64,000 nucleotides of DNA, from NCBI RefSeq assembly GCF_014650675.1, contig NZ_BMVK01000005.1:248001-312000 (forward strand), given 5' to 3'. The notes beneath the pieces were generated by a model. That model did no database searches and was not told the origin of the DNA. It worked only from the letters and a program-made list of their open reading frames with translations. This document shows, one piece after another, positions 1 through 7,850 of the stretch. A program made the translations under genes and the position numbers. Each line of letters opens with the position of its first letter. Positions within the stretch are counted from its first letter, which is position 1. Origin of the DNA: Streptomyces anulatus (lineage in GTDB: Bacteria; Actinomycetota; Actinomycetes; Streptomycetales; Streptomycetaceae).

Positions 1-1
1 C

Positions 2-568
2 GGCACCCTGAGGGGCCTGGCCGACGTGGTGATCGCCGGGGCCGAGACCGTACGCCTGGAGGGGTACCGTCCGGCCCGCGCCCGGGAGGCGTTCGCCGCG
101 CGGCGGGCCGCCGCCGGACAGGGCCCCGCTCCCGCCGTCGCGGTGGTGACCGGCTCGATGGACCTGGACTTCTCGCTGCCGCTGTTCACCGAGCCGCTGG
201 TTCCCACACTCGTGGTCACCGGTGCCGGGGCCCCCTCCGACCGGATCGCGGCGGCCCGGAAGGCGGGCGCCGAGGTGGTGATCGCGGGCGAGGGCGGCCG
301 GGTGGACCCGGCCCGTGTCGTGCGCGAGCTGGCCGACCGGGGGCTGACCCGGCAGCTCACCGAGGGCGGGCCCCGGCTGCTCGGCCAGTTCGTGGCGGCC
401 GGCGTGCTGGACGAGCTGTGCCTGACGGTGTCCCCGATGCTGACCGCCGGGGACGCCCAGCGGATCGCGGGGGGTCCCGGGGTCGCCGTGCCGGAACGTT
501 TTTTCCTGGCATCACTGCTGGAAGAGGCCGGGTTCCTCTTCACTCGGTACCGTCGGACCGACAGATAG
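2..568 (+). CDS. RibD C-terminal-type pyrimidine/dihydrofolate reductase family protein (5' truncated)
   Basis: The frame is open from the left edge, so the N-terminus lies outside the window; 188 residues are visible. The first visible stretch (LRGLADVVIAGAETVRLEGY) matches the strand-helix of the RibD C-terminal/DHFR-like fold, where G-x-x-T-V-R binds NADPH. Further on, TEGGPRLLGQF followed by LDELCLTVSPML is the second hallmark of the family. RibD-type reductases reduce a ribosylaminopyrimidine in riboflavin synthesis, but stand-alone actinomycete members have uncertain substrates. The gene precedes a conserved actinobacterial gene and murC on the same strand. The first visible GTG codons are internal to the domain and are not the true start. 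The family call is good; the substrate is not known. Confidence 0.8.
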   Translation, partial: GTLRGLADVVIAGAETVRLEGYRPARAREAFAARRAAAGQGPAPAVAVVTGSMDLDFSLPLFTEPLVPTLVVTGAGAPSDRIAAARKAGAEVVIAGEGGRVDPARVVRELADRGLTRQLTEGGPRLLGQFVAAGVLDELCLTVSPMLTAGDAQRIAGGPGVAVPERFFLASLLEEAGFLFTRYRRTDR

Positions 569-587
569 CGGAATTTACCGTTCCGCT
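567..587 (+). terminator. Short inverted repeat at the end of the RibD-like gene
   Basis: AGCGGAA (567-573) and TTCCGCT (581-587) form a perfect 7-bp dyad around a 7-nt loop and overlap the stop codon. It has no T-run. It is a weak terminator candidate or part of the structured leader of the next gene. Confidence 0.35.
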
Positions 588-619
588 TAGCTCCGGCTGG
601 GCACACTTACCCCTGCAGT

Positions 620-637
620 CCCCGTGGAAGCACGGGG
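620..637 (+). other. Hairpin in the leader of the 714-1184 gene
   Basis: CCCCGTG (620-626), loop GAAG, CACGGGG (631-637) is a perfect 7-bp stem with a GNRA-like tetraloop. A second dyad, CGTCGAC with GTCGACG, lies at about 660-688 before the ribosome binding site. The 145-nt gap between the two genes is therefore largely folded sequence, either a terminator/leader or a cis RNA element. No known RNA family was recognised. Confidence 0.4.
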
Positions 638-713
638 AAGGATGGTTTCAGCAAACGACCGTCGACGGTCGAGCCGGTCGTCGACGAGACGAAGAAGCGG
701 AAGGGCGCCTGTC

Positions 714-1184
714 GTGTTCACAAGCGTTTTGATGATCGAGAAGCCGCTCACTCCCGAGGACGTGGACTTCGTCACCACCCTCCACGGCGAGGAGCGGATC
801 TCGTTCGTCGTTCTGTTGCAGCCGCGCGGTGACCAGGCCGATGTCCTGCTGCGCGCGATCGACGACGTGGCGATGGGGGAATTGAAGGAAGCGGTCCGGG
901 AGGGGGAGGAGCCGGAGGGCAACGAGGCCCGCGAACCCGCCGAGATCGGCCTGGAGTACTCCCTACGGGCCTTGCGCGAGGCGGGCTCCGAAGCGGTCGG
1001 ACAGGTGATCGAGGACCACCCCCTCGACAAGCTCAAGTCCGTGGTCGAGGACGCGGGAGCCGACGAGGTCATCGTCCTGACCGCCCCGCACTACGTGGAG
1101 GAGTTCTTCCACCGCGACTGGGCCTCCCGCGCCCGGCACAAGGTCGGCGTCCCGGTGCTCAAGCTCTTCGCGCACAGCGAATAG
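714..1184 (+). CDS. Conserved actinobacterial protein upstream of murC (not a true TrpC)
   Basis: This 156-residue acidic protein begins VFTSVLMIEK from a GTG preceded by AAGGG nine bases upstream; an internal ATG at 732 is an alternative start. From memory, relatives are common next to murC in Streptomyces and are often labelled indole-3-glycerol phosphate synthase. The sequence has none of the TIM-barrel motifs of TrpC and is too short for it. The C-terminal part (GADEVIVLTAPHYVEEFFHRD and VGVPVLKLF) resembles the nucleotide-binding edge of universal-stress-type alpha/beta folds. It is probably cytosolic. Orientation suggests cotranscription with murC, 65 bases downstream. The function is unknown; conservation is inferred from recall, not from a search. 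Confidence 0.75.
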   Translation: MFTSVLMIEKPLTPEDVDFVTTLHGEERISFVVLLQPRGDQADVLLRAIDDVAMGELKEAVREGEEPEGNEAREPAEIGLEYSLRALREAGSEAVGQVIEDHPLDKLKSVVEDAGADEVIVLTAPHYVEEFFHRDWASRARHKVGVPVLKLFAHSE

Positions 1185-1249
1185 GCTGGGCGCGCGGTCC
1201 GGGGTGGCACCGGTCCGCGGCCCACGCACTCGAAACCGCAGGAGCACAA

Positions 1250-2644
1250 ATGGCACCCGGCATTCCCGCCGCCATGGAACGACCCCACTTCATCGGCATC
1301 GGCGGCGCCGGAATGTCGGGCATCGCGAAGATCCTCGCCCAGCGCGGAGCGAAGGTGGCGGGCAGCGACGCGAAGGAGTCCGCCACCGCCGAGTCCCTGC
1401 GGGCGCTGGGGGCGACCGTGCACATCGGGCACGCGGCGGGCCACCTGGCCGACGACGCGTCCTGCGTGGTCGTCTCCAGCGCCATCCGCGCCGACAACCC
1501 GGAGCTGCTCCGGGCGAACGAGCTGTCGATCCCCGTGGTGCACCGCTCGGACGCGCTGGCCTCCCTGATGAACGGCCTGCGCGCCATCGCGGTCGCCGGC
1601 ACCCACGGCAAGACGACCACGACGTCGATGCTGGCCGTCGCCCTCTCCTCGCTGAGCCTGTCGCCCTCGTACGCCATCGGCGGCGACCTGGAGGGCCCCG
1701 GCACCAACGCCACGCACGGTGAGGGGGACATCTTCGTCGCGGAGGCGGACGAGAGCGACCGCAGCTTCCAGAAGTACGACCCCGAGGTCGCGATCGTCCT
1801 CAACGTCGAGCTGGACCACCACGCGAACTACGCCTCGATGGACGAGATCTACGACTCCTTCGAGACGTTCGTCGGCAAGGTCGTCCCCGGCGGCACCCTG
1901 GTCATCTCCGCCGACCAGGCCGGCGCGGTCGAGCTGACCCGCCGGGTCCGCGACCTCTCCGACCTCAAGGTCGTCACCTACGGCTCCGCCGAGAACGCCG
2001 ACGTACGCGTCCACAAGGTCACCCCGCGCGGACTGACCAGCGAGGTCACGGTCCTCCTCAACGGCAAGTTCCTGACCTTCACCGTCTCGGTCCCCGGCAG
2101 CCACTACGCCCACAACGCGGTCGCCGCCCTCGCCGCCGGGGTCGCCCTCGGCATCCCGGCGCACAACCTGGCCTCCGCACTCGGCAGCTACACCGGGGTC
2201 AAGCGCCGCCTCCAGCTCAAGGGCGAGGCGGCGGGCGTGCAGGTCATCGACTCGTACGCGCACCACCCCACCGAGATGACCGCCGACCTGGAGGCCATGC
2301 GCGGCGCGGCCGCCGACGCCCGCATCCTGGTCGTCTTCCAGCCGCACCTGTTCTCCCGTACGCAGGAGCTGGGCACCGAGATGGGCCAGGCCCTCGCCCT
2401 GGCCGACGCCTCCGTGGTCCTGGACATCTACCCGGCCCGCGAGGACCCGATCCCGGGCATCACCAGCGCCCTGATCATCGACGCGGCGAAGGAGGCCGGA
2501 GCCGAGGTCACCGCCGTCCACGACCAGGCCGACGTCCCCGCCGCCGTCGCGGGAATGGCGAAGCCCGGCGATCTCGTTCTCACCATGGGAGCGGGCGATG
2601 TCACCGACCTCGGCCCGCGCATCCTGGACCACCTGTCGAACTGA
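1250..2644 (+). CDS. murC: UDP-N-acetylmuramate--L-alanine ligase MurC
   Basis: This cytosolic Mur ligase adds L-alanine to UDP-MurNAc with ATP, the first step of the peptidoglycan stem peptide. It has 464 residues, normal for the family. The N-terminal Rossmann fingerprint (FIGIGGAGMSGIAK) is at about residues 14-27, the ATP P-loop AGTHGKTTTTSML at 116-128, the central-domain EADESDRSF next, and the C-terminal ligase signatures SYAHHPTEMTADL and FQPHLFSRT follow. The ATG start has GGAG at 1238-1242. In many bacteria murC sits inside the division-cell-wall cluster; here it is next to msrB and a RibD-like gene, apparently outside that cluster. msrB starts 10 bases after the stop, so the two are probably cotranscribed. 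Confidence 0.97.
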   Translation: MAPGIPAAMERPHFIGIGGAGMSGIAKILAQRGAKVAGSDAKESATAESLRALGATVHIGHAAGHLADDASCVVVSSAIRADNPELLRANELSIPVVHRSDALASLMNGLRAIAVAGTHGKTTTTSMLAVALSSLSLSPSYAIGGDLEGPGTNATHGEGDIFVAEADESDRSFQKYDPEVAIVLNVELDHHANYASMDEIYDSFETFVGKVVPGGTLVISADQAGAVELTRRVRDLSDLKVVTYGSAENADVRVHKVTPRGLTSEVTVLLNGKFLTFTVSVPGSHYAHNAVAALAAGVALGIPAHNLASALGSYTGVKRRLQLKGEAAGVQVIDSYAHHPTEMTADLEAMRGAAADARILVVFQPHLFSRTQELGTEMGQALALADASVVLDIYPAREDPIPGITSALIIDAAKEAGAEVTAVHDQADVPAAVAGMAKPGDLVLTMGAGDVTDLGPRILDHLSN

Positions 2645-2654
2645 GGAGCGGGAC

Positions 2655-3062
2655 GTGTCGTACGACGTCGAGAAGCCGGACGAGCAGTGGCGGGAAGAGC
2701 TGACCCCCGCCGAGTACGCGGTGCTGCGCCAGGCCGGCACCGAGCCCGCATTCGTGGGTGAGTACACCGACACCAAGACGGCGGGCGTCTACTCCTGCCG
2801 GGCCTGCGGGGCGGAGCTGTTCCGCTCCGACACCAAGTTCGAGTCGCACTGCGGCTGGCCGTCGTTCTACGACCCGAAGGACACCGACGCGGTCGAGCTG
2901 GTCGAGGACCGCGCCCACGGGATGGTCCGCACCGAGGTGCGCTGCGCCCGCTGCGGCTCGCACCTGGGCCATGTCTTCGAGGGCGAGGGCTACCCGACCC
3001 CCACGGACCAGCGCTACTGCATCAACTCGATCTCGCTGACCCTGGCGCCGGACGAGAGCTGA
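2655..3062 (+). CDS. msrB: Peptide-methionine (R)-S-oxide reductase MsrB
   Basis: MsrB reduces the R-epimer of methionine sulfoxide in oxidised proteins. The 135-residue protein starts at GTG 2655, supported by GAGGAG within the murC stop region; an upstream in-frame ATG would overlap murC. Visible motifs are the two zinc-binding CxxC pairs (CRACGAEL and CARCGSHLGHVF) and the catalytic RYCINSISL near the C-terminus, with the substrate-pocket GWPSFYDP between them. The gene follows murC by 10 bases and is closed by a 12-bp hairpin just after its stop. It probably acts in the cytosol in oxidative-damage repair. Confidence 0.96.
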   Translation: MSYDVEKPDEQWREELTPAEYAVLRQAGTEPAFVGEYTDTKTAGVYSCRACGAELFRSDTKFESHCGWPSFYDPKDTDAVELVEDRAHGMVRTEVRCARCGSHLGHVFEGEGYPTPTDQRYCINSISLTLAPDES

Positions 3063-3077
3063 GCCGCACGGCTCGCG

Positions 3078-3125
3078 TGTGCCCCCGCCCCCTCCCCGCG
3101 TGTGCCGGGTGGAGGCGGGGGCACA
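3078..3125. terminator. 12-bp stem bidirectional terminator after msrB
   Basis: TGTGCCCCCGCC (3078-3089) pairs perfectly with GGCGGGGGCACA (3114-3125) across a 24-nt loop. It lies between the convergent ends of msrB and the reverse-strand gene at 3135-3794. It has no U-tract, which is usual in Streptomyces. Confidence 0.8.
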
Positions 3126-3134
3126 GTGCTGTCA

Positions 3135-3794
3135 TCAGGCCAGGGGATACCCGATGGCGGCGGCGGCGTCGCCGAGCCGCTCAGGCGTCACCGCCGGGTT
3201 GAGGGCCTCGACCACCTCGGGTGTGAGGGGCCGCAGCTCGTAGACGTCCTGCACGGCATCGAGGTCGACCCGGGCGTCGAAGTAGTACGCGGCCCAGTCG
3301 GCGTAGGTCTTCGGCGTCCCGTCGATCAGCATCCCGAACAGCCAGTCCGCCCCGTCGTCGCCGAGGTCCGGGTCCACGTCGCCCGTGCGCCAGGCCGTGT
3401 CGCCGGTCTCCCGCCACAGGCAGGCGGTCACCAGGGAGATGTCGTCGAGGCGGAACGACGGTTCCTCCACACAGGACCGGAACACCTCGGGAACGGAGTC
3501 CAGGACCCCGGGGAACGGCACCTCGTCGTCGCTCGCGTACGGGTTCAGCGGGGAGGTGTGGTCGAAGCCGATCACGTACGCGCCCGCGGCGGAGAAGACG
3601 ATGGAGTAGGTGTCCCCGCCCCCGTTGTCCATGGAGGCCAGCTCGCGGCCCGGGGACCAGTGCGCGTCGAAACTGTGGCGGCGCAGATGCGGCTTGTCCG
3701 GCTGCATGATCGCGTCCAGCATCGCCATCGAGCGACAGCGGTCGCGAAGGGTGGGTATGCCCGGCAGTGTGCGGGCGACGTCCTGAGCGGTCAT
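3135..3794 (-). CDS. Hypothetical protein, 219 aa
   Basis: This is a soluble acidic protein with no signal peptide or membrane segment. It starts MTAQDVARTLPG and contains HSFDAHWSPGRELASMDNGG, GDTYSIVFS and a tryptophan-rich middle (TACLWRETGDTAW, DWAAYYFDARVD). The pattern resembles short Streptomyces proteins of unknown function that probably bind a ligand or partner rather than catalyse a reaction; no catalytic motif is visible. It ends at the bidirectional terminator shared with msrB. The reverse-strand zinc-motif gene lies 36 bases upstream and may be in the same transcript. I do not recognise a named family. Confidence 0.75.
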   Translation of the reverse strand: MTAQDVARTLPGIPTLRDRCRSMAMLDAIMQPDKPHLRRHSFDAHWSPGRELASMDNGGGDTYSIVFSAAGAYVIGFDHTSPLNPYASDDEVPFPGVLDSVPEVFRSCVEEPSFRLDDISLVTACLWRETGDTAWRTGDVDPDLGDDGADWLFGMLIDGTPKTYADWAAYYFDARVDLDAVQDVYELRPLTPEVVEALNPAVTPERLGDAAAAIGYPLA

Positions 3795-3830
3795 GGGGCC
3801 GATTCCACCACAGGGGTGCGGCCCCGACGA

Positions 3831-4304
3831 TCACTCCTCGTCGTCGTCGCTCCCGCCCGCTTCCGACCGCAGCAGCGGGTGGATCACGCCGGGGAAGACC
3901 CGGGCCCGCACGACCTCCTCGGCCGACCCGCCCTGGACGACGGTCTCGGCGACGCCCCAGGGCCGCCCGGCCAGGTGGATGGTCAGGGTGTACGAGGAGG
4001 AGCAGCCGGTGCACTCGTAGCGGTCGGCCCAGGTCTCGACCTCGGTGGTGGAGCCCGGGTAGCGCTTCACGTGCCGGTGGCGGGCGTGGCAGTGATCGCA
4101 GGTCTCGCCCGGCTCGCAGGTCCCGCCGCACGGGCACGGCACGTCGAAACTGTCGGCGGGCTTCCAGCGCTGCACGAGGACGGCCTCGCGGGTCGCGCCC
4201 ATGTCCTTCATGGCCTTGAGGTTGCGGGCGGCGACGTTGTACGACTCGCCGGTGGCGGCCATCCGGTCACGGATGACGTCCTTGCGTCCACGGTTGGTCG
4301 TCAT
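3831..4304 (-). CDS. Small cysteine-rich (zinc-ribbon-like) hypothetical protein
   Basis: This is a 157-residue protein. The chosen ATG at 4304 (MTTNRGRKDVIRDRM) is preceded by AGGAGGAGC, far better than the upstream in-frame ATG at 4346. The N-terminus RKDVIRDRMAATGESYNVAARNL is a short helical motif seen in many Streptomyces hypotheticals. The middle carries CPCGGTCEPGETCDHCHARH and then YECTGCSS, a set of cysteines and histidines consistent with one or two structural zinc sites. The C-terminus is acidic. It may cotranscribe with the 219-aa gene downstream. The role is unknown; nucleic-acid or protein binding would fit but is only inferred. Confidence 0.75.
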   Translation of the reverse strand: MTTNRGRKDVIRDRMAATGESYNVAARNLKAMKDMGATREAVLVQRWKPADSFDVPCPCGGTCEPGETCDHCHARHRHVKRYPGSTTEVETWADRYECTGCSSSYTLTIHLAGRPWGVAETVVQGGSAEEVVRARVFPGVIHPLLRSEAGGSDDDEE

Positions 4305-4745
4305 GCTTGCTCCTCCTGGGTTCACGCAGCCCGCCAGGAGGCCCATGAGTCAATCAGTCAGTACCTCTTTACGTTACCCGCCCGGCACCGGCGCCCGGAC
4401 CGGGAGGAAGGCCCGAGGTTGATGTTCGCGCACCCGGGCGGCGACGACGCGATCACCGAGGTGTACTCCGTACCCGACGATGCCCGGTACCTGGAACCGG
4501 ATCTCGTCCGGGATCAGCGGGCGCTCGCGACCGTGATAGTCCCCGACGAGAACCCGGCGCGCGAACCGGTGGTCCGTTTCGATCCCCGAGGATGGCATCC
4601 GCATCCTCAGCCGGACGCCTCGCTGAAATCGCGCATCCGAACTCGCCTGTTCCGTAAGGTCGTTAGCCTGTGCGACGACCCTGCGGTCCGTCCCTCCGGA
4701 CCACTGAGCGCCCCATTCACCATCCCAGCGAACGAAGGCACTCCA
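4305..4745. other. Intergenic region, no convincing gene
   Basis: This 441-base gap separates the divergent zinc-motif gene and the Tap-like peptidase. Frame 3 on the plus strand is open from an ATG at 4422 into the peptidase, but that stretch has no signal peptide or recognised domain. A reverse 76-codon frame at 4374-4604 has no support either. The region near 4345-4378 has TGACT-type short repeats beside an AT-richer stretch and may hold the promoter of the reverse gene. Confidence 0.5.
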
Positions 4746-6311
4746 TTGCTCCTGAGACGAAGATCGATCTCCAAGATCGCCTTGGGCGTCGCCGCGCTGC
4801 TCGCCCCCGCGCTCCTCGGCACCACGGCCACCGCCACGGCTGCGCCCGCGGCCGGTCCCGATTCGCCGGTGGCCGCGCCGTCCACCTCCTCACCGACCTG
4901 GCGGGGGTGCGGTGGTGACCTCCCTGCCACCGTCGAGTGCGCGACCATCGAGGTGCCCCTGGACCACCGCTGGCCGGGCGGCAGAAAGATCGATGTGTCG
5001 CTGTCGCGGATCAAGGCCGCCGGCCCGGCCGAGCGCCGCGGTGTCCTGCTCTTCAACCCGGGCGGCCCCAGCGGTTCCGGGCTCTTCTACCCCCTGGCGC
5101 TCAGCGGTCTTCTGCCGCAGTCCGTGAAGGACCGGTACGACCTGATCGGTTTTGATCCGCGCGGGGTCGGCGCCAGCAGTCCGCTCGCCTGCGGCACGAC
5201 CACCGCCGACGAACGGCTGACATACCGGCCCTTCAAGGACGCGACGTTCGCCAAGGACGTCGCCTGGGCGCGCGACATCGCGGACCGGTGCCGCGACCGC
5301 AACAAGGAAACGCTCCGGCACATCACCACCCGCAACACGGCACGAGACATGGACGTCATCCGCGCGGCCCTCGGGGAGCGCAGAATCTCCTACTTCGGAC
5401 TGTCGTACGGGACCTATCTCGGTTCCGTGTACACCCAGTTGTTCCCCCAGCGGGTCGACCGGTTCGTCCTGGACAGCGCGGTCGACCCGAAGCGGGTCTG
5501 GCGGAGCATGGCGCAGTCCTGGGCGGAACAGGCCGAGCCCGCGTTCGACCGGTGGACGGACTGGACCGCTCGTCATGCGGCACGGTACGGACTCGGTGAC
5601 ACGCCCGCCGAGGTCGAGAGGCTGTTCTGGGACATCGTCGCGCGCGCCGACCGGGAGCCGCTCGACCTCGGCGGCACCATGTTCGACGGTGCCGAGGTCC
5701 GCGAGTACATACGCTGGGAGATCACCCACCCCTCCGTCGCCGCCAGGACCCTGGGACTGCTCCGGGACGCCGTCGCGGGCAAGCCCGTCCCGACCTTCCC
5801 GACCTTCGTGCCGACCGACAACGAGCTGGCGAGCTACCTCGCGATCATGTGCGGTGACACCCGCTGGCCCACCTCCCCGGCCGTCTACCGGGCCGACTCC
5901 CGGCGCGACAGCGTCCGCTACCCCCTGTACGGCGACTCCGTCTCGAACATCTTCCCGTGCGCCTACTGGGACCGCCCGGTCGAAGCGGCCACCAAGATCG
6001 ACAACAAGGTCCCCGCACTCATCGTCCAGAACGCATGGGACTCGCAGACCCCCCTGGCCGCCGCACTCGGCCTGCACCGTGCGCTGAAGGGCTCCCGGCT
6101 CGTCACCGTGGACGAGGGGCAGGACCACGGCGTGTACTCGCTCGGCATCAGCGCCTGCGCCGACGAGGTCACCACGCGGTATCTGATCACCGGAAGGCTT
6201 CCGGCCCGGGACGTCACCTGCGCGGCCGACCCGCTCCCCGCGGCCGAATCCCGTTCCGCCGCGCCGGGCCCCGCCACGGCACCGGCCCGCCTCCCCTTCT
6301 CCGGCCGCTGA
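4746..6311 (+). CDS. Secreted alpha/beta hydrolase, tripeptidyl aminopeptidase (Tap/SlpD-like, S33)
   Basis: The chosen TTG start gives 521 residues with GAAGG ten bases upstream. The N-terminus LLLRRRSISKIALGVAALL leads to an alanine-rich segment ending near TATAAPAAG, a Sec- or Tat-type signal peptide. The family cleaves tripeptides or dipeptides from exported protein N-termini. Visible motifs are the oxyanion-loop NPGGPSGSG, the nucleophile elbow GLSYGTYLGS, the acid NAWDSQTP and the histidine in DEGQDHGVYS; CGD and SNIFPC near the C-terminus mark the TAP-like C-terminal domain. A larger frame continues upstream with no stop, so the start was picked from the signal peptide. It stands alone and ends at a strong terminator. 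Confidence 0.88.
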   Translation: MLLRRRSISKIALGVAALLAPALLGTTATATAAPAAGPDSPVAAPSTSSPTWRGCGGDLPATVECATIEVPLDHRWPGGRKIDVSLSRIKAAGPAERRGVLLFNPGGPSGSGLFYPLALSGLLPQSVKDRYDLIGFDPRGVGASSPLACGTTTADERLTYRPFKDATFAKDVAWARDIADRCRDRNKETLRHITTRNTARDMDVIRAALGERRISYFGLSYGTYLGSVYTQLFPQRVDRFVLDSAVDPKRVWRSMAQSWAEQAEPAFDRWTDWTARHAARYGLGDTPAEVERLFWDIVARADREPLDLGGTMFDGAEVREYIRWEITHPSVAARTLGLLRDAVAGKPVPTFPTFVPTDNELASYLAIMCGDTRWPTSPAVYRADSRRDSVRYPLYGDSVSNIFPCAYWDRPVEAATKIDNKVPALIVQNAWDSQTPLAAALGLHRALKGSRLVTVDEGQDHGVYSLGISACADEVTTRYLITGRLPARDVTCAADPLPAAESRSAAPGPATAPARLPFSGR

Positions 6312-6358
6312 GCCCTGGCAGAGGCATCCTCCGGAAGAGGCAGCCGAAGATCTTGTTG

Positions 6359-6391
6359 CAGGGCTGTCCGGCCTCGGGCCGGACAGCCCTG
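6359..6391. terminator. 15-bp stem terminator after the Tap-like peptidase
   Basis: CAGGGCTGTCCGGCC (6359-6373), loop TCG, and its exact complement at 6377-6391 form a perfect 15-bp GC-rich hairpin 48 bases after the stop codon. Confidence 0.9.
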
Positions 6392-6750
6392 TCCTCGTCA
6401 GTGGACAGCCCCGTCCTGGTCGGTGGACCACCCGCGATCTCATGGTCCGGTGCCACCACCGGACCGGTGAACCGCGTTGCTGCCGGGATTTCAGCTGGGC
6501 TGCGCGGTGACACCCGAGGCGGTCTTCGCCGAGCTGAACCTGTACGGACGTACTTGCCGGGCTCTGTCGGGATCTATACAGAGCCTGCCGGCGTTTGCCG
6601 CATCTTTCCGAGGGACAGACCTGTCCTGCGCAACGTGTGCGACGTCCGGCTGCAGCCATACCCAGGGCGGATATGGGTGAGTGAGCCGCTGTTTCGTGGC
6701 GCTCCGGTGCCTTGCTCGTTCACCAGTCCACCCCTGGAGAGGATCTCCGT
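6392..6750 (+). promoter_or_regulatory. Upstream region of the deacetylase with a dyad over a -10-like box
   Basis: No gene is seen here. GCTCTGT (6561-6567) and ACAGAGC (6578-6584) form a 7-bp dyad that overlaps TATACA (6575-6580), a -10-like hexamer rare at this GC content. TTGCCG at 6554 is a possible -35 but the spacer is short. It is a candidate regulated promoter for the polysaccharide deacetylase. Confidence 0.4.
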
Positions 6751-7479
6751 ATGAGAAACCGATACAGATCGCGCATATGGTTCAGCGCGGCTGTGGCGAT
6801 GCTGATGACGTCGTTCGCGTTACCGCCGGCGGTCGCACAGGCGACGGCCTCCGGGAGCCGTTGTTCCGGCGGTTACGTAGCCCTGACCTTCGACGACGGT
6901 CCGACGGACGCCACGCCCGAGTACCTGAAGGCGCTGCGGGATGCCGGACGCGTCAGGGCGACGTTCTTCGTGACCGGCAACCTGGCCGACGGGCAGCGGT
7001 CCGGGACACGGCGGATCGTCGCCGAGGGCCATCAGGTCGGAAACCACTCCTACACCCACGCCAATCTCGTAGAGCTCGACGCGACCGCCGCGTTCGCCGA
7101 ACTGCGCGACACCAGCCGCGTCATCCGAACCCAGACGGGTCGGGCGCCCACGCTGTTCCGGCCGCCCTTCGGGAGCACCGACGTACGGACCCGGCGGGAC
7201 GCGGCCCGACTGGGGATGACCGAGGTGATCTGGACGGCCGATACCGTCGACTGGAGCGGCATTCCCACCGAGACGATCGTGGCGAACGCGCTCACCGTGA
7301 AGCCGGGCGGCATCATCCTGATGCACGACGGTCTGCCGACGACCCTCGCGGCCATCCCGAAGATCGTCCAAGGGCTGGCCGAGCGGGGCTTGTGCCCGGG
7401 TCGGATCGTGTACTCACCCACACCGGTCGAGGCGTGGCCGGGCCTGGCTTTCCATGCCAGGGCAGCGCCCTGGCGTTGA
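6751..7479 (+). CDS. Secreted NodB-type polysaccharide deacetylase
   Basis: The gene encodes 242 residues starting at ATG 6751 behind GAGAGG. The first 35 residues (MRNRYRSRIWFSAAVAMLM to AVAQATAS) are a Sec-type signal peptide. The rest is one carbohydrate esterase 4 domain with all five motifs: TFDDGP (catalytic base and metal Asp), HSYTH (metal histidines), RPPFGS, DTVDW and ILMHDG. These enzymes remove N- or O-acetyl groups from chitin, peptidoglycan or xylan using a divalent metal. The substrate cannot be read from the sequence. It stands alone, with a convergent DUF397 gene downstream and a possible operator-promoter upstream. Confidence 0.93.
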   Translation: MRNRYRSRIWFSAAVAMLMTSFALPPAVAQATASGSRCSGGYVALTFDDGPTDATPEYLKALRDAGRVRATFFVTGNLADGQRSGTRRIVAEGHQVGNHSYTHANLVELDATAAFAELRDTSRVIRTQTGRAPTLFRPPFGSTDVRTRRDAARLGMTEVIWTADTVDWSGIPTETIVANALTVKPGGIILMHDGLPTTLAAIPKIVQGLAERGLCPGRIVYSPTPVEAWPGLAFHARAAPWR

Positions 7480-7604
7480 CGTGCCCCACCGGGGGCGGTG
7501 CCGCGCACAGCGCCCGCCCCCGCCCCCGTCCCGGCCTCCGCCGACGTCCACGGGCGGTCGGGGTGGCGGGTCACCGCCGCGCGCTCCACGACCCGCCCGG
7601 GGGC

Positions 7605-7850
7605 TCAGCCCTGGGCGGCGTACGTGAGGAAGCGGGTCCAGGAGGCCGGGGCGAGGGCGAGCCGCGGGCTCTCGTCGAGCTTGGAGTCGCGGACGTGGAC
7701 GGTGGAGGGGCAGGCGGCGACCTCGACGCAGGAGTCGCCGTCGCCGCCGCTGTAGCTCGACTTGTGCCACTCCAGGGCGACCTCGACGCAGGAGTCGCCG
7801 TCGCCGCTGCTGTAGCTGCTCTTGAACCAGGCCAGGGGTGTGGTGCTCAT
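7605..7850 (-). CDS. DUF397 protein with internally duplicated N-terminal motif
   Basis: The 81-residue protein starts MSTTPLAWFKSSYSSGDG. The ATG overlaps the stop of the XRE gene by 4 bases (ATGA), indicating translational coupling. The DUF397 signature WxKSSYSxGDGDSCVEVA occurs twice, 20 residues apart, followed once by VHVRDSKLDESPRLAL and WTRFLTYA. A normal DUF397 has one N-terminal copy. The two copies are almost identical at DNA level (7716-7757 versus 7776-7817). DUF397 proteins are known partners of WhiJ-type XRE regulators in Streptomyces and are thought to modulate their DNA binding. The duplication should lengthen the N-terminal part of the fold. Confidence 0.9.
   Translation of the reverse strand: MSTTPLAWFKSSYSSGDGDSCVEVALEWHKSSYSGGDGDSCVEVAACPSTVHVRDSKLDESPRLALAPASWTRFLTYAAQG
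7716..7817. repeat. 42-bp direct repeat inside the DUF397 gene
   Basis: Bases 7716-7757 and 7776-7817 match at 41 of 42 positions with a 60-base offset, which keeps the reading frame and adds exactly 20 codons. This looks like a recent in-frame tandem duplication. Confidence 0.85.

Noticed and set aside
620..637. Possible CRISPR-type repeat (hairpin CCCCGTG ... CACGGGG)
   Set aside because: It occurs once in this position with no spacers or second copy, so it is only a hairpin.
714..1184. Indole-3-glycerol phosphate synthase assignment
   Set aside because: No TIM-barrel motifs and the protein is too short; the label seems to be a propagated annotation.
4374..4604. 76-codon reverse-strand frame in the 4.3-4.7 kb gap
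   Set aside because: No ribosome site, no recognisable domain, and the codon pattern is not typical.
3102..4745. Upstream in-frame extension of the Tap-like peptidase giving a protein of over 1000 residues
   Set aside because: It runs antisense through two supported reverse-strand genes and places the signal peptide in the middle of the protein; the TTG start at 4746 fits better.
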